Part shown: piece by piece, positions 42,066 through 56,297 of the stretch
Layout of the letters: every line of letters begins with the position of its first letter
How positions within the stretch are numbered: the stretch's first letter is position 1
DNA from: Methylomonas subterranea
GTDB lineage: Bacteria; Pseudomonadota; Gammaproteobacteria; Methylococcales; Methylomonadaceae
Assembly: GCF_024505185.1 (NCBI RefSeq)
Contig: NZ_JANIBJ010000030.1
Span: 1 to 56,414 of the forward strand
Direction of reading: 5' to 3'
DNA: 56,414 bases
Notes under the pieces: model-generated
The model's input: only the letters and a program-made list of their open reading frames with translations
What the model was told of the DNA's origin: nothing
Databases searched by the model: none
Program-made: the position numbers and the translations under genes

Positions 42066-44579
42066 TTAAACATACCCCAGCCCTTTCAAATACCCTTGCA
42101 ACGCTTTGGAAGCCGAATCGCGCCGACTTTCGATTTCAGTCAATGTCACCCGATATTTGTCCCACCAGTTTTCGAACGCGGCGACGATTTGTTTGCGCTG
42201 GGCGGCGATGTAGCGTTCCAGGATGGCTTGCATGTCGTGATGCAAAATTTTCAACAGCAGCTCGGCGGCTTGTTCCGGCGTCAGGGCATCGACTGCGCGG
42301 TTCAGATGTTGGGTAAAGCCGTCCTGCTGGGATTTCAGTTGCTTCTTGACCTCGGCCAGTTGTTTTTTCCAGGCCTTGATTTGCGCTTCGTCGACCGGGT
42401 TTTCGTCGTCTTCGGTTTCGCTGACCTCTTCGTCGTCATCGCTTTTCACCGGAGCGGCGGCTTTGAGCTGGCTTTCCAGTTCGGCTTTTTGCGCTTCCAG
42501 TTCGCTTAACGCGCTGACAAAGTCGCCGAGCAGGAATTTGACCAGTTTGTGTTCCAGCGGACTGTCCTTGCCGGCTTTGTCTTCCAGGGCGGTGACGATG
42601 CCGGTGCGCCAGGCGTCGACTACGCCTTTACTGTCGCGGGCCATCAGGGTCAAAAAGTCGTATTTGCTTTGATACCAGAAGCCGGCAACGATGCCGCGCA
42701 CTTGAAACGGGTCGAGCAGGCCGATGCGTTCCAGGTTGTCGGAAAAGCTATGCAGCAGTTCAGTGCGCAAGGCCACCAGACTGGCGGCGTTGTCGCGTTG
42801 CCCGGCCAGCGCGGTGATGCGGGTACTGTGTTCCGTCCACCACTGCTCAAAGGCAACGCGGATCGCGGCTTCCTTGGCTTTCAAGCCGGGGTTGGCTTCG
42901 ATGGCGGGCTTTAACGACTGGCGGTTGTCCAGGTGGGGTTGGAAGTCGCAATAACGAGTTTCAGCTCCTGGGTCCCCGTTTTCACGGGGATGACGGCGTT
43001 GGAACAAATCCAATGGATTCAAACCGTGCGCATTGAACAATGCCATTTTGGCGTCGACTTCGGCTTTGGGCACGCCGCCGAGCAAATGGGCGCGCACGTC
43101 GTGCGGCTCAGGCGGTGGGGCATTGTCGGCATAACGGCGGATATTGAGGTTGTAGTCGTTGGCTTTCAGTGTGGCGTTGTCGATGATCGCCGAAAAACCA
43201 TCAATAGCCTGGCATTGGTCGAAGGTGGTGACGATTTTTTCGATGTGTTCCGGAAGCAGGAAATTCTGCGCCCGGCCTTCGAAGTATTCGCGGTCGGCGT
43301 TGATGAACAGCACTTTGCCTTGGCGCTCGGTGGGTTTGCCGCTGACGCGATTGGCACCGTCCTGCACGTGTTGGCGCAACACCAGAATGCAGGCTGGGAT
43401 GCCTGTGCCGTAGAACAGGTTGGGGGCGACGCCGATTACCGCTTCCAGCAAATCGTCTTCGATGATGCCGGCACGGATGGCTTTTTCTTCGCCGCCTCGA
43501 AACAGCACGCCGTGCGGCATGACGGTGGCCATGCGGCCGCCATCGCGCAATACGGCCAGCATGTGTTGCAGAAACATCAAGTCGGCTTTTTTGGCCCCGA
43601 GCGGCACTTGACCGTAACGGAAGCGCTCCGGGAATTTCGGCGCCCAGGCCGGCGTGCCGTCGGCGTTCTTTTCGGTGTTGCCCCAGTTGATCGAGAACGG
43701 CGGATTGGTGAGGATGCGGTCGAAGCGGCGCAGTTCGCGGTTTTCGATATGGCGCGGATCGGCCAGGGTGTCTTCGTTTTCCAGATCGGCGGTACTGATG
43801 CCGTGCAGCAGCATGTTCATCTTGGCGATGGACCAGACCGTGCCGTTGAACTCCTGACCAAACAGATTGGCCTTGCGGCCGTCGGCGCCGTGTTCGTCGA
43901 TGAATTCCTTGGCGGCGATCAGCATGCCGCCCGAACCGCAGCACGGATCATAGACGTGGTGGTGTAGTTCCGGTTTGATCAACCGGACCATCATTCGCAC
44001 TACGGCGCGCGGCGTGTAGAACTCGCCGCCTTTCTTGCCGGCCGAGTCGGCGAACTCGCCGATCAGATATTCGTAAGCGGCACCGAGCAGGTCGGGAAAT
44101 TCGAAGTCTTCGTTGCGCAGCCGGTGCTGGCCAAAGTGACTGATCAGCTGACGCAGTTTGATGTCGGGGATTTTGCTTTGACCGACCTTGCGGGTGAAGT
44201 CGATGTGTTCCAGCACGTCGTGCAGGCTGGTGTTGGCGGTTTCGATGCCGGCCAGGGCCTTGTTCAAATAGTCGCCGACATTATGGTGGGCGTCGTTCAG
44301 TAGAAAATCGTAGCGCGAATGCGGCGGCACCCAGAACGTGCCTTCGGTTTTATACCAGCGGGAGATTTCGGCATCGGTTTCCGCTTCCGTTTGGGTTTTG
44401 CCGTTATCTAACCCGAGTTGAATCACCTCTTCCCGGCGCTGCTCGAACACGTCCGAACAGCGTTTCAAAAACAGCATGCCGAAGATGTATTCCTTAAATT
44501 CCGAGGCATCCATCTTGCCGCGCAAAATGTCGGCGGCTTTGAAGAGATGGCGTTCCAGTTGGGGCAGGGTTAGCGGCAT
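42066..44579 (-). CDS. hsdM: Type I methyltransferase subunit HsdM (system 2)
   Basis: An 837-residue adenine-N6 methyltransferase subunit. The N-terminal domain ([20 protein letters not shown]) is followed by SAM motif [11 protein letters not shown] (about 211), catalytic motif [12 protein letters not shown] (NPPF about 292-295), a target-recognition-side domain, and a long C-terminal coiled-coil region ([20 protein letters not shown]... [13 protein letters not shown]). The C-terminus ([12 protein letters not shown]) is repeated in DNA just before hsdS. A palindromic repeat is read in frame as [13 protein letters not shown] (about 529-540). The reading frame is otherwise intact. Confidence 0.93.
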   Translation of the reverse strand: MPLTLPQLERHLFKAADILRGKMDASEFKEYIFGMLFLKRCSDVFEQRREEVIQLGLDNGKTQTEAETDAEISRWYKTEGTFWVPPHSRYDFLLNDAHHNVGDYLNKALAGIETANTSLHDVLEHIDFTRKVGQSKIPDIKLRQLISHFGQHRLRNEDFEFPDLLGAAYEYLIGEFADSAGKKGGEFYTPRAVVRMMVRLIKPELHHHVYDPCCGSGGMLIAAKEFIDEHGADGRKANLFGQEFNGTVWSIAKMNMLLHGISTADLENEDTLADPRHIENRELRRFDRILTNPPFSINWGNTEKNADGTPAWAPKFPERFRYGQVPLGAKKADLMFLQHMLAVLRDGGRMATVMPHGVLFRGGEEKAIRAGIIEDDLLEAVIGVAPNLFYGTGIPACILVLRQHVQDGANRVSGKPTERQGKVLFINADREYFEGRAQNFLLPEHIEKIVTTFDQCQAIDGFSAIIDNATLKANDYNLNIRRYADNAPPPEPHDVRAHLLGGVPKAEVDAKMALFNAHGLNPLDLFQRRHPRENGDPGAETRYCDFQPHLDNRQSLKPAIEANPGLKAKEAAIRVAFEQWWTEHSTRITALAGQRDNAASLVALRTELLHSFSDNLERIGLLDPFQVRGIVAGFWYQSKYDFLTLMARDSKGVVDAWRTGIVTALEDKAGKDSPLEHKLVKFLLGDFVSALSELEAQKAELESQLKAAAPVKSDDDEEVSETEDDENPVDEAQIKAWKKQLAEVKKQLKSQQDGFTQHLNRAVDALTPEQAAELLLKILHHDMQAILERYIAAQRKQIVAAFENWWDKYRVTLTEIESRRDSASKALQGYLKGLGYV
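42966..42996. repeat. TCCCCGT..ACGGGGA palindrome inside hsdM (system 2)
   Basis: TCCCCGT (42973-42979) and ACGGGGA (42984-42990) with flanks CTGGG and TGACG match the tandem-repeat family at 41275-41680. It is translated in HsdM. Confidence 0.8.
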
Positions 44580-44845
44580 TTAATGGTCCGTTATGCTTAA
44601 TCCATGAATCATACAGCGCTTCGAGTCTGGTTCGAAGCTATCTAGCATTCAGCTATTCGTCTTTAAATAACGGCAGGGCTATGAGGAGAGGACTTCACCC
44701 CTCGCTACAACCGATCCCTATTAGATAAGAACCAATCTCATCTACTGCTTTTTCATTTAAGGTGTGTCCCCAAAAAAATGTGGCCTGCCGTTCGCAGACC
44801 ACTTCATAGCAGCATTAAGAAATTATGAGATCCAACACGACAACA

Positions 44846-47293
<2,448 letters not shown>

Positions 47294-47367
47294 CTAACTT
47301 TTGCCGGTTTGGCAAAAGGACCTGCGTAAGCGTGCTTGCTGGTTTTATTATTGTTTCACGTGAAACC

Positions 47368-48441
47368 CTACAACTGTTGAATACAGCCTTGTTCCACGTG
47401 GAACACTTTGTAATTATTTAGGGTGCTTAAATCGCCGAAGTCGGATAAACCCGTACTGGTTATAAATACCTGACAACCGAGATTTGCTAGGTATTTTAAC
47501 AATTTTGCCCTGTTTACTGTATCCAATTCGGCGGTTAGATCGTCCACCAGGATACAGCAATTATTCCGAGCTTCGCTGTTCAACAAACTGACTTGCGAAA
47601 GCAACAAGGCCAACACCAGTAGCTTTTGTTGACCGCGCGACAAATAATCCTTGGCTAAGCGCTGGTTGTGGAACGTCAAAAAGTCGGCCCGATGGGGGCC
47701 GGCATGGGTAAACCCATAACGTAAATCTCTATCCAGATTCCGGACCAGCATACGTTCCAAGTCCAATTGCTCATCCCAACCGGCGGAAAAGCGCAATTCA
47801 ATCTGGGATGTATCCAAAAAATGACCAGCCATGTCTAAAAACACCGGCGCCAGCAGTTGAACATATTCTTTACGAAGCGCATTGACTACGGCGCCATATT
47901 CAATCAATTCCCTGTCCCATGCCGGCACTTGTTTAAGTTGTCGATTTTTCAGTAAGGCATTGCGTTGCTGCAGGGCCTTACTGAAATTACGCCAGTTGGG
48001 TAAGAAGTTTCGGTTGTGATTAAAAATCCCCCAATCCAAAAACTCGCGGCGATTTTGCGGACCGGCATCCAGCAGGCGATAGCTTTTCGGATGAATCAAC
48101 TGCACGGGAAATAGATAAGCCAAGTCGGCTTTTTGGCGGTTTTCCTGGTCTATGCGTATCTCTGTTTGCTTGGCGCTTATCTGAATACCGAGACTGGCAA
48201 CGGAACCCTGATGCTGGCGGTGTTGAGCCGCGACGATCAATTGAGTCCGGTCGAAACCGATGGCTTGTTTGACGTATTGGGTACGAAAAGACCGTGCCCT
48301 GCCTAAAATAAAAATGGCTTCCAACAGCGAACTTTTGCCGCTGGCATTGGCACCCGTTACAAAATTCAAGCTCGGCGATGGCTGGATGGTTGCCGAATGG
48401 ATGTTTCTTACCGAGATCACATCCAATTTCAACAAAGTCAT
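47368..48441 (-). CDS. recF: DNA replication/repair protein RecF
   Basis: RecF loads the RecFOR machinery at single-strand gaps. The 357-residue SMC-like ATPase has Walker A (NFVTGANASGKSSLLEAI, about 30), the ABC-type signature region YLSRGQQKLLVLALLLSQV and Walker B CCILVDDLTAELD. It starts nine bases after dnaN ends, in the conserved replication operon order. Confidence 0.96.
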   Translation of the reverse strand: MTLLKLDVISVRNIHSATIQPSPSLNFVTGANASGKSSLLEAIFILGRARSFRTQYVKQAIGFDRTQLIVAAQHRQHQGSVASLGIQISAKQTEIRIDQENRQKADLAYLFPVQLIHPKSYRLLDAGPQNRREFLDWGIFNHNRNFLPNWRNFSKALQQRNALLKNRQLKQVPAWDRELIEYGAVVNALRKEYVQLLAPVFLDMAGHFLDTSQIELRFSAGWDEQLDLERMLVRNLDRDLRYGFTHAGPHRADFLTFHNQRLAKDYLSRGQQKLLVLALLLSQVSLLNSEARNNCCILVDDLTAELDTVNRAKLLKYLANLGCQVFITSTGLSDFGDLSTLNNYKVFHVEQGCIQQL

Positions 48442-48450
48442 AGCCGACGC

Positions 48451-49554
48451 TTACATGCGCATCGGCATCACAATGAATTTGAATAAGGGATCTTCCGGTT
48501 CTTCGATAAAGCAACTGCTGGCGTTACTGGCAATGGTAATGACCGCCAGTTCCGAATCTAGGTTGGAAACCGCATCCAGCATATATTGGGAGTTGAAGGA
48601 AATGCTCAAAACCTGACCCTGATAATCGATAAGCAATTCTTCTTCGGCTTCGTCGTGCTCCGGATTGTGGGTACTCAGCTTTAACAGGTCCGCGCCAATA
48701 TCGAAGGTCACGCCCTTGTATTTTTCATTGGACAATATTGCCACCCGGGTCAGGGCCTCTCTGAGCAATTGTTTCTGAATCAACAGGGGAGTCATGAAGG
48801 CTTGATTGAACACTTTGCTGAAATCCGGAAATTTGGCGTCTATCAATTTGGAGGAAAACGCTACATCCTTGTAATAAATTTTGATGTGGTTATTGGAAAA
48901 CTGAATATTGAGTTCCGCATCGGCATCGTCCAGCAGACGGCTCAATTCCTGTACCGCCTTGCGCGGCAAAATGATGCGCGCTTCGTGACCGGTGGCTTGG
49001 CCGATATCGTCTTCAAAAATCGACAACCGATGGCCGTCGGAAGCCACTAATTTCAAACGGGAGTTGCTGATGTGCAGCAGCAAGCCGTTCAGATAATAAC
49101 GTACATCCTGATTAGCCATGCAAAACAGGGTTTTATCCAGACCTTTTTTGAATTTGCCGGCGTTTAACAAAAACTGGTGATCGAATTCGGACTCATTGAA
49201 TTCAGGATAGTGCTCGGCGGGCAAGGTACTCAAGGAAAACCGGCTACGACCAGACACCAGTTTGACTTTGTCTTCATGCAACTCGAATTTGATTTCGGCG
49301 TTGGGAGGCAATAAACGGCAGATATCCAAAAATTTACGCGCCGGAACAGTGATATCGCCGGCATCGCTCACCGAATCAAGATTAAGTTTGCTGACAATCT
49401 GAATTTCGGTATCGGAGCCTATCATGGTTAAGCGGTCTTCATCCACATGCAGCAACACATTGGACAGAATGGCCATGGTTTGGCGTTTCTCTATAACGCT
49501 GACGATTTGTTGCAGCGGAGCTAATAACTGATCTCGGTTAATAATAAATTTCAT
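48451..49554 (-). CDS. dnaN: DNA polymerase III beta subunit (sliding clamp)
   Basis: The 367-residue clamp has the normal three-domain layout, starting MKFIINRDQLLAPLQQIVSV and ending IEEPEDPLFKFIVMPMRM, the typical C-terminal M-P-M-R motif that faces polymerase and loader. Length equals that of E. coli DnaN (366). The gap to dnaA (189 bases) contains degenerate DnaA boxes. Confidence 0.98.
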   Translation of the reverse strand: MKFIINRDQLLAPLQQIVSVIEKRQTMAILSNVLLHVDEDRLTMIGSDTEIQIVSKLNLDSVSDAGDITVPARKFLDICRLLPPNAEIKFELHEDKVKLVSGRSRFSLSTLPAEHYPEFNESEFDHQFLLNAGKFKKGLDKTLFCMANQDVRYYLNGLLLHISNSRLKLVASDGHRLSIFEDDIGQATGHEARIILPRKAVQELSRLLDDADAELNIQFSNNHIKIYYKDVAFSSKLIDAKFPDFSKVFNQAFMTPLLIQKQLLREALTRVAILSNEKYKGVTFDIGADLLKLSTHNPEHDEAEEELLIDYQGQVLSISFNSQYMLDAVSNLDSELAVITIASNASSCFIEEPEDPLFKFIVMPMRM

Positions 49555-49743
49555 ATAAATATTTTTTTATTTATTGTTACTACTACGCAGGCAAAAAACT
49601 GTGGAAAAGACATTTTTATAATTATAAAACATAAGCTTATTAAACTTTTAACTTGTTACCTGCTGCCAATTGCGCCTGTTGGCCGACTGGGGATAACTTA
49701 AACGGCAATAAGTACCCCCGATTTTTCCCCAGCTTATACGCAG
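49555..49743. other. dnaA-dnaN intergenic region with degenerate DnaA boxes
   Basis: An AT-rich segment with TGTGGAAAA (49600-49608), TGGGGATAA (49688-49696) and TTATACGCA (49734-49742), each one or two bases from the DnaA box TTATCCACA. It may be a DnaA-binding control region for dnaN or a minor origin component. Confidence 0.45.
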
Positions 49744-51060
49744 TTAATGCGATAGGGTTCTCAACAGGTTTTTGTAATCTTCCGCGATTTTGACGTCGTC
49801 CTCCTTCAGTTCGGCAACCCGCTTACAGGCATTGATCACCGTGGTGTGATCGCGGCCGCCGAAGGCATCGCCGATTTCCGGATAACTGTGAGAGGTCAAT
49901 TCGCGAGCCAAGGTCATGGCGATTTGTCTGGGCCGGGTTAACGATTGTTTACGGCTTTTCGACGACAAGTCCGCCACCCGAATTTTGAAATACTCGGCCA
50001 CGGTTTTTTGAATGTTGTCGATACTGACCAGTTTGTCCTGCAGGCTGATCAAGTCGTGCAGGGCTTCCTTGGTAAATTCCAGGGTGATTTCCCGGCCGGT
50101 AAACTGAGAATTGGCTACCACGCGCCTTAACGCGCCCTCCAAATCTCTGACATTGGAGGGAATGCGCTTGGCGATAAAAAAAGCAATTTCCTGTTCCAGG
50201 GTTACGCCGGCCTGGTGGGCTTTCTTGATCAGAATGGCGGTACGCGTTTCCAGGTCCGGCGGTTCTATTGCCACCGGCAAACCCCAACCGAAGCGGGATT
50301 TCAAGCGATCTTCCAGGCCTTGAATTTCTTTCGGGTACTTATCGCAGGTCAAAACAACCTGATGCTTTTGATCCAACAAATTATTAAAAGTATGGAAAAA
50401 CTCTTCCTGCGAACGTTCTTTACCGGCTAAAAACTGGATATCGTCCATCAGCAACACATCGATGTTGCGATAGTAATCCTTAAAATAATTGATGCTGTTT
50501 TGTTGCAGGGCCTTGACCATGTCCTGCACGAACTTTTCCGAATGCAGATAGACGATGTTGGCATTGGGATTTTTCAACAATACCGCGTTACCTATGGCGT
50601 GCATCAAATGGGTTTTCCCCAAACCGGAACTGCCGTATATAAAAAGAGGATTGTAGACCTTGCCTATGTTGTCCGAGACGGTGACCGAAGCAGCCCTGGC
50701 CAGTTGATTGGATTTACCTTCCACAAAGCTTTCAAAGGTAAAAGCTTTATTTAAAAAATTCGGCTGATTTTTTTTCTGGGTGGGTGCTTTATTCAGGGTG
50801 GGTGCTTTGATGGCGGGAGCTTTTTTACTGCCGATTTCAAATTGCACGGCGAGGGTGGCATTGGAAAACTCATTGACGGCATCTTCTATGATTGCAAAAA
50901 AATGCTGTTTGATATGGTCGATGATGAAACGATTGGGTGCCAGCAGTTTCAACTGGCTATCGGTTTCCACCGCTTGCAGCGGTCTTATCCAGGTGCTGAA
51001 ATCGGTTGTGGGAATTTCGTGCTCAAGTTTGGCCAGACAATTGTTCCAAATAGCGCTCAT
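49744..51060 (-). CDS. dnaA: Chromosomal replication initiator DnaA
   Basis: The 438-residue initiator has domain I ([20 protein letters not shown]), a short linker, the AAA+ domain with Walker [16 protein letters not shown] (143-150) and Walker [15 protein letters not shown], and a C-terminal DNA-binding helix-turn-helix with [15 protein letters not shown]. Somewhat shorter than E. coli DnaA (467), mainly in the linker. It begins the minus-strand replication operon and is divergent from gmk rather than rpmH. Confidence 0.98.
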   Translation of the reverse strand: MSAIWNNCLAKLEHEIPTTDFSTWIRPLQAVETDSQLKLLAPNRFIIDHIKQHFFAIIEDAVNEFSNATLAVQFEIGSKKAPAIKAPTLNKAPTQKKNQPNFLNKAFTFESFVEGKSNQLARAASVTVSDNIGKVYNPLFIYGSSGLGKTHLMHAIGNAVLLKNPNANIVYLHSEKFVQDMVKALQQNSINYFKDYYRNIDVLLMDDIQFLAGKERSQEEFFHTFNNLLDQKHQVVLTCDKYPKEIQGLEDRLKSRFGWGLPVAIEPPDLETRTAILIKKAHQAGVTLEQEIAFFIAKRIPSNVRDLEGALRRVVANSQFTGREITLEFTKEALHDLISLQDKLVSIDNIQKTVAEYFKIRVADLSSKSRKQSLTRPRQIAMTLARELTSHSYPEIGDAFGGRDHTTVINACKRVAELKEDDVKIAEDYKNLLRTLSH

Positions 51061-51174
51061 CGGCTTGTATAGAAGGGGTTGGAAAGGCCGTTCATAATAC
51101 CACAGCCCCCCAGCCGGACGGTTTTTTGGCTTGACTCTTAAGCGTTATCAGAAAAAAATGGCGGCCGCACCTAA

Positions 51175-51825
<651 letters not shown>

Positions 51826-51840
51826 AACAATTATAAAATT

Positions 51841-52278
51841 ATGAAAATCAAATCCCTATTAGTCCTGTTGACCTGTCTGAGCCTGAATGTATTCCTGGCT
51901 GGTTGTTCCGACGACAAGCCGGCGGAAACCCAACCGGCCGCCGCCAGCAAACCCGCGCATAATCCTTTCGATCATTCGCACGATGAAGTCGTCACAGACG
52001 TGGTCAAACATCAATTCGAACACGAGTTTGCCGATCAATGCGTGGCGCGCGAATTGAAAGCTTCGGCCAATCCGGATATCGACAAACCGCGTTTGGACAA
52101 AGACTGCATGTGCATCGCCCGCTATATGATGAAGGATCTGTCGGCCGAAGACGCCAAGCATTTCCTGAAACAGCATGAAAACACCCATTCGTTGCGTATC
52201 AAGTTCGACGCGGCGGCTTACTTTTGCCTGCAAAACAAACAGCAACCCAAGGGTCCGCGGCTTTTCGGCAAACAGTAA
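51841..52278 (+). CDS. Putative lipoprotein
   Basis: A 145-residue protein with a lipoprotein signal (SLNVFLAGC, lipid-bearing cysteine near residue 22). A Pro/Ala-rich linker and a small domain follow with conserved-looking cysteines (FADQCVAREL, DKDCMCIARYMM, AAYFCLQNKQ) that could form disulfides or bind metal; several His occur in NPFDHSHDEVV. It starts 15 bases after gmk and is probably co-transcribed. Function unknown. Confidence 0.8.
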   Translation: MKIKSLLVLLTCLSLNVFLAGCSDDKPAETQPAAASKPAHNPFDHSHDEVVTDVVKHQFEHEFADQCVARELKASANPDIDKPRLDKDCMCIARYMMKDLSAEDAKHFLKQHENTHSLRIKFDAAAYFCLQNKQQPKGPRLFGKQ

Positions 52279-52301
52279 ATTTTTCCGAATACCGATCTCC
52301 A

Positions 52302-52338
52302 GGGTACGAAGAACCGTTCTTCGTACCCTTTATTTTTT
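52302..52338 (+). terminator. Rho-independent terminator
   Basis: GGGTACGAAGAA / TTCTTCGTACCC is a perfect 12-bp stem with a CCG loop, followed by TTTATTTTTT. It ends the gmk-lipoprotein unit before hemL. Confidence 0.92.
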
Positions 52339-52356
52339 CTAACAGCTCTTTTTACC

Positions 52357-53637
52357 ATGACTCAAGCCAGCGACTTATTTTCCCAAGCCAAAAAATTCAT
52401 TCCCGGCGGCGTCAATTCGCCGGTTCGTTCGTTTAGCGGCGTCGGCGGTACGCCGGTCTATTTCGATCGCGCGCAAGGCCCTTATGTTTACGACAGCGAG
52501 GGCAAGCGTTATATCGACTATGTCGGTTCATGGGGACCGATGATCCTTGGCCACGCTGATCCGGAGGTAATAGAGGCCGTCAAACAAAGCGCCGAAAAGG
52601 GTTTGAGTTTCGGCGCACCCACCGAAATCGAAACCCGCATGGCGGAAAAAGTCTGCGAATTGCTGCCCGCCGTGGAAATGGTGCGCATGGTCAGCTCCGG
52701 CACCGAAGCCACCATGAGTGCGATACGTCTGGCGCGCGGCTTTAGCGGCCGGGATAAAATTGTCAAATTCGAAGGCTGTTACCATGGACATTCGGATTCC
52801 TTGCTGGTTAAGGCCGGTTCTGGTGCCTTGACTTTCGGCGTGCCCAGCTCGCCCGGCGTACCGGCCTCCGTCGCCGCGGATACCATCACGCTGACCTACA
52901 ATGACAGCGATAGCGTACGGGACTTGTTTGCCAAGCTGGGCGAGCAGATCGCCTGCATCATCGTGGAACCGGTGGCCGGCAATATGAACTGTATTCCGCC
53001 GGAAAACGGTTTTCTGCAAACCTTGCGCGACGTTTGCGACCGATACGGCAGCCTGCTGATTTTCGACGAAGTGATGACAGGCTTTCGCGTCGGTTTGCAC
53101 GGCGCGCAAGGTCTGTACGGCATCAAACCGGATCTGACCACCTTGGGTAAAATCATAGGCGGCGGCATGCCGGTAGGCGCCTTCGGCGGCAGTCGCCGGA
53201 TCATGGGGCATCTAGCGCCCTTGGGGCCGGTTTATCAGGCCGGCACTTTGTCGGGTAATCCGGTGGCGATGGCGGCGGGTTTGAAAACCCTGGAATTGAT
53301 TTGCCGGCCCGGTTTTCACGACAGACTGACTCAACAAACCACTCAACTGCTCGGCGGATTGCAACAGCGCGCCGATCAGGCCGGCATTGCCTTTACCACC
53401 AATCAGGTCGGCGGCATGTTCGGTTTGTTTTTCAGCGAGGAAAAAGCCATCAAGCGCTTTTCTCAAGTGATGCAGTGCAACCAAGACCGTTTCAAACGGT
53501 TTTTTCACGGCATGCTGGAACAAGGCATTTATCTGGCGCCGTCGGCGTTTGAAGCCGGTTTTGTCTCCGCCGCGCATGGCGATGCCGATATACAGAACAC
53601 TCTAGACGCCGCCGGCACGGTTTTCAACAGCCTGTGA
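52357..53637 (+). CDS. hemL: Glutamate-1-semialdehyde 2,1-aminomutase
   Basis: PLP enzyme that makes 5-aminolevulinate in the C5 haem pathway. The 426-residue protein contains [18 protein letters not shown], the cofactor region ([35 protein letters not shown]), [21 protein letters not shown] and the PLP lysine in [19 protein letters not shown] (K265). Length is the same as E. coli HemL. The last bases overlap the rmuC start (ATG at 53634). Confidence 0.98.
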   Translation: MTQASDLFSQAKKFIPGGVNSPVRSFSGVGGTPVYFDRAQGPYVYDSEGKRYIDYVGSWGPMILGHADPEVIEAVKQSAEKGLSFGAPTEIETRMAEKVCELLPAVEMVRMVSSGTEATMSAIRLARGFSGRDKIVKFEGCYHGHSDSLLVKAGSGALTFGVPSSPGVPASVAADTITLTYNDSDSVRDLFAKLGEQIACIIVEPVAGNMNCIPPENGFLQTLRDVCDRYGSLLIFDEVMTGFRVGLHGAQGLYGIKPDLTTLGKIIGGGMPVGAFGGSRRIMGHLAPLGPVYQAGTLSGNPVAMAAGLKTLELICRPGFHDRLTQQTTQLLGGLQQRADQAGIAFTTNQVGGMFGLFFSEEKAIKRFSQVMQCNQDRFKRFFHGMLEQGIYLAPSAFEAGFVSAAHGDADIQNTLDAAGTVFNSL

Positions 53638-54983
53638 TGGAGCAATGGCTTTGGCCGCTGGCATGCGTGCTGGCGGCTTTCTCCGGCTTTTTAAGCAGTG
53701 TCTGGTGGTTTAGCAAAAGGCGCCGGGCACTGGATACATTACTGGCAACACAACGGGAGCAACTGCAGCGCCAAAGCATCGATCTGGCGGTGGCGGAGGA
53801 AAAACTGGCTGCCTTGAGTCGAAAAGAGTCGGAAATTCAAAGTTTGCAACGGCAATTGCTGGATTTGAAAACCCAAAACGCCGATCTCAACGCCCGCCAA
53901 CAAGAACAACATAAAAGTAACGCCGAAAAAATCCGCCTGCTGCAGGACGCGGAAAATCAACTTAAAGCCCAATTCGAGAACCTGGCGCAACGTATCTTCG
54001 AGGAGCGCGGCAAGCAATTTGTCGAGCACAACAAAACCAGCATCGAAAGTCTGGTCGCTCCGCTGAAGCAGCAACTGGGCGAATTCAAAAATCGCGTCGA
54101 AAGCGTATACGACAACGAAACCAAGGACCGCATTTCCCTGCGCGAGGAAATCGTTTCCTTGCGCCGCGACACCCAAAAGATGAACCAGGAAGCCTTGAAC
54201 CTAACCCGGGCATTGAAAGGCGATCATAAGCTGCAGGGTAACTGGGGCGAGATGATATTGGAGAAAGTGCTGGAACAATCAGGCTTGCGCAAAGGCATGG
54301 AATACGAAACCCAAGGCGCTTTCCGCGATGAAGACAAGCGCCTGTTCAAACCGGATGTGATCGTCCGCCTGCCGGACAATAAGGATGTGATCATCGATTC
54401 CAAAGTCTCCTTGCTGGCCTATGAACGTTATTGCGCGGCGGAAGATGATAGCCAGCGTATCGAAGCCTTGAGGCAGCACACCGAAGCGGTGCGCAACCAC
54501 ATCAAAGGTCTGAGCAACAAGGACTATTCCAGTTTAAAAGGTTTGCGATCCTTGGATTTCGTGTTGCTGTTCATGCCCATCGAAGCCGCCTTCATCGCCG
54601 CGTTTCAAGCCGATGAAAAACTGTTTAACGATGCCTTCGAACACAAGATCGTGGTCGTTACCCCCACCACCTTATTGGCCACCTTGCGTACCGTGCAAAA
54701 CATCTGGCGTTACGAACAACAAAATGAAAATGCCCGGCTCATTGCCGATAAGGCCGGCAACCTGTACGACAAGATCAGGGGATTTGTGGAGGACATAGAA
54801 AAACTCGGCAACCAGTTGCAGACGGTGCATAAAACCTACAACGGCATCGTCAACAAACTGACTACGGGTAGCGGGAATTTATTGCGTCAGGCCAGCGCTT
54901 TTGAAGAACTGGGGGTGAAAATCAAAAAAAAGTTGCCTAAAAGCTTTAGCGAACATTTGCGGTTGGACGAAAACGAGGAATGA
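53634..54983 (+). CDS. rmuC: DNA recombination protein RmuC
   Basis: A 449-residue protein with an N-terminal membrane helix ([20 protein letters not shown]), a coiled coil of about 80 residues ([20 protein letters not shown]...), and a C-terminal PD-(D/E)xK-like nuclease domain: [59 protein letters not shown]. RmuC limits inversions at repeated sequences in E. coli, which may matter in such a repeat-rich genome. Four bases overlap hemL. Confidence 0.95.
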   Translation: MMEQWLWPLACVLAAFSGFLSSVWWFSKRRRALDTLLATQREQLQRQSIDLAVAEEKLAALSRKESEIQSLQRQLLDLKTQNADLNARQQEQHKSNAEKIRLLQDAENQLKAQFENLAQRIFEERGKQFVEHNKTSIESLVAPLKQQLGEFKNRVESVYDNETKDRISLREEIVSLRRDTQKMNQEALNLTRALKGDHKLQGNWGEMILEKVLEQSGLRKGMEYETQGAFRDEDKRLFKPDVIVRLPDNKDVIIDSKVSLLAYERYCAAEDDSQRIEALRQHTEAVRNHIKGLSNKDYSSLKGLRSLDFVLLFMPIEAAFIAAFQADEKLFNDAFEHKIVVVTPTTLLATLRTVQNIWRYEQQNENARLIADKAGNLYDKIRGFVEDIEKLGNQLQTVHKTYNGIVNKLTTGSGNLLRQASAFEELGVKIKKKLPKSFSEHLRLDENEE

Positions 54984-55240
54984 AACAAGCATTTCTTGGC
55001 GCCCGATGCTGTTTGGTAATAATAAAAAAGTATAGATATCTTTATTTTATTACTATTATTAACAGTCGATATTTCTGTTGATAAGCTTTATTTTTCGTTA
55101 TAAATCATAGTATTGTATGTTAAATAATCGTGTGTGTGGCCGGCTTTTACGCTTGTGATGGGATTGTGGATAAGCTGTATTAGATAGATTCGGTGGAATT
55201 TATCCACAGGTATTCAGCTATAAACTACACAGCTTTCCAA
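54984..55240. other. Candidate replication origin (oriC)
   Basis: An AT-rich stretch (55011-55130, with a GATATCTTTATTTTATT segment like the 13-mer unwinding repeats) is followed by two perfect DnaA boxes facing each other: TGTGGATAA at 55165-55173 and TTATCCACA at 55200-55208. TGTTGATAA at 55076-55084 is a one-mismatch box. The region lies about 4 kb from dnaA and has no gene (54984-55356). Confidence 0.55.
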
Positions 55241-55356
55241 CAGATGTGGGTTGCGGCAATGCAATTCCGATCAGGACTTCAACTTGAAGGATGAAAAAGG
55301 TAAAGTGGTTAGCCTTTTAGTTAGACAGGTAATGGCTTTATCTCCGGGAGCTTGCC

Positions 55357-56280
55357 ATGTACGAAATCAGTTCAGACGTTTTTAGCCAGCTGCATATCGA
55401 TGTTGCCCGTAATGCCACGGACGATTTCAATTTGTTTCATGACAACAAGCACTGGCACAAAATTAAGGATAATCCCTTTCAAGGACCCATCACTTTGGGA
55501 TTTCAACTGGAATCGCTGATCGAAGGCAAGTTGGCGGATTTTCGCCGGACAGCCGACGAACTGGATTTAATAGGCAGTCACCAGCTAAATTTCAGCAATT
55601 ACCAGTTCTCATTTGCCAACGTCATAAAAGCCGGGCAATTCGTGGAAGTGGAGATCAAGCCGTCGCAATTCAAAGACTCGCCCACGCCCGTGCTCAGCAA
55701 CCGTATCATGGTCAAAAGCGATGGCAACTTGGCATTGCTGGGATATAAAAAAGAAACCTCCGAGCCTTTATTTCTGAATTCGCCGAACTTTTCCGATTGG
55801 GGCGATTTGGCTGCTCAAGCCGATAGGAGTTATATCGGCGGCGGATATTTTTTAAAGCGCAAATTCATGACCACCAGCAACGCCAAAAATTTTCTCTGCG
55901 GGTGCTTGCGCGATCAAACCGAATATTTCGATGAGTTACAGGACAAGGTGATCTTTCCGGAAATGTTTCCCTGCGCCTTGTTGTCGAGCGCTCTATTGGA
56001 AAAAGCCAAAAAAAAAGGCCATGATTTCGAGAAAAATCCCATGGTCTACACCTCGCATAAAATCAGCATAGACAGGCGGCAACTGTCGGAACTGAAAAGC
56101 AATGATGCACTGCATATTTTGATCAAGCCGGCGGACAATTCCGCCGAACACGATTTCGGCGAATCGTCGACGACCGCCTTGGATTACGAATGCTACGGTG
56201 TTGTGTCGCAAAGCGCGCTGCTGTTCAGAGCGATAATTTCCCTGGCTCCCTTGGAATTGATTCTGAAATCCCTGGGTTAA
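55357..56280 (+). CDS. Hypothetical protein, hotdog/DUF3581-like
   Basis: A 307-residue soluble protein. The N-terminal part (IDVARNATDDFNLFHDNKHW then PITLGFQLESLIEG) resembles MaoC-type hotdog proteins, where a D-x-N-x-x-H-x-D segment forms the active site, and the DUF3581 group. The second half contains YTSHKISIDRRQL and may be a second hotdog repeat. No signal peptide or membrane segment is seen. The start (TCTCCGGGAGCTTGCC before ATG) has a GGGAG ribosome site. Possible acyl-thioester chemistry is a guess. Confidence 0.7.
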   Translation: MYEISSDVFSQLHIDVARNATDDFNLFHDNKHWHKIKDNPFQGPITLGFQLESLIEGKLADFRRTADELDLIGSHQLNFSNYQFSFANVIKAGQFVEVEIKPSQFKDSPTPVLSNRIMVKSDGNLALLGYKKETSEPLFLNSPNFSDWGDLAAQADRSYIGGGYFLKRKFMTTSNAKNFLCGCLRDQTEYFDELQDKVIFPEMFPCALLSSALLEKAKKKGHDFEKNPMVYTSHKISIDRRQLSELKSNDALHILIKPADNSAEHDFGESSTTALDYECYGVVSQSALLFRAIISLAPLELILKSLG

Positions 56281-56297
56281 TGTGATTTACCGGTGAA

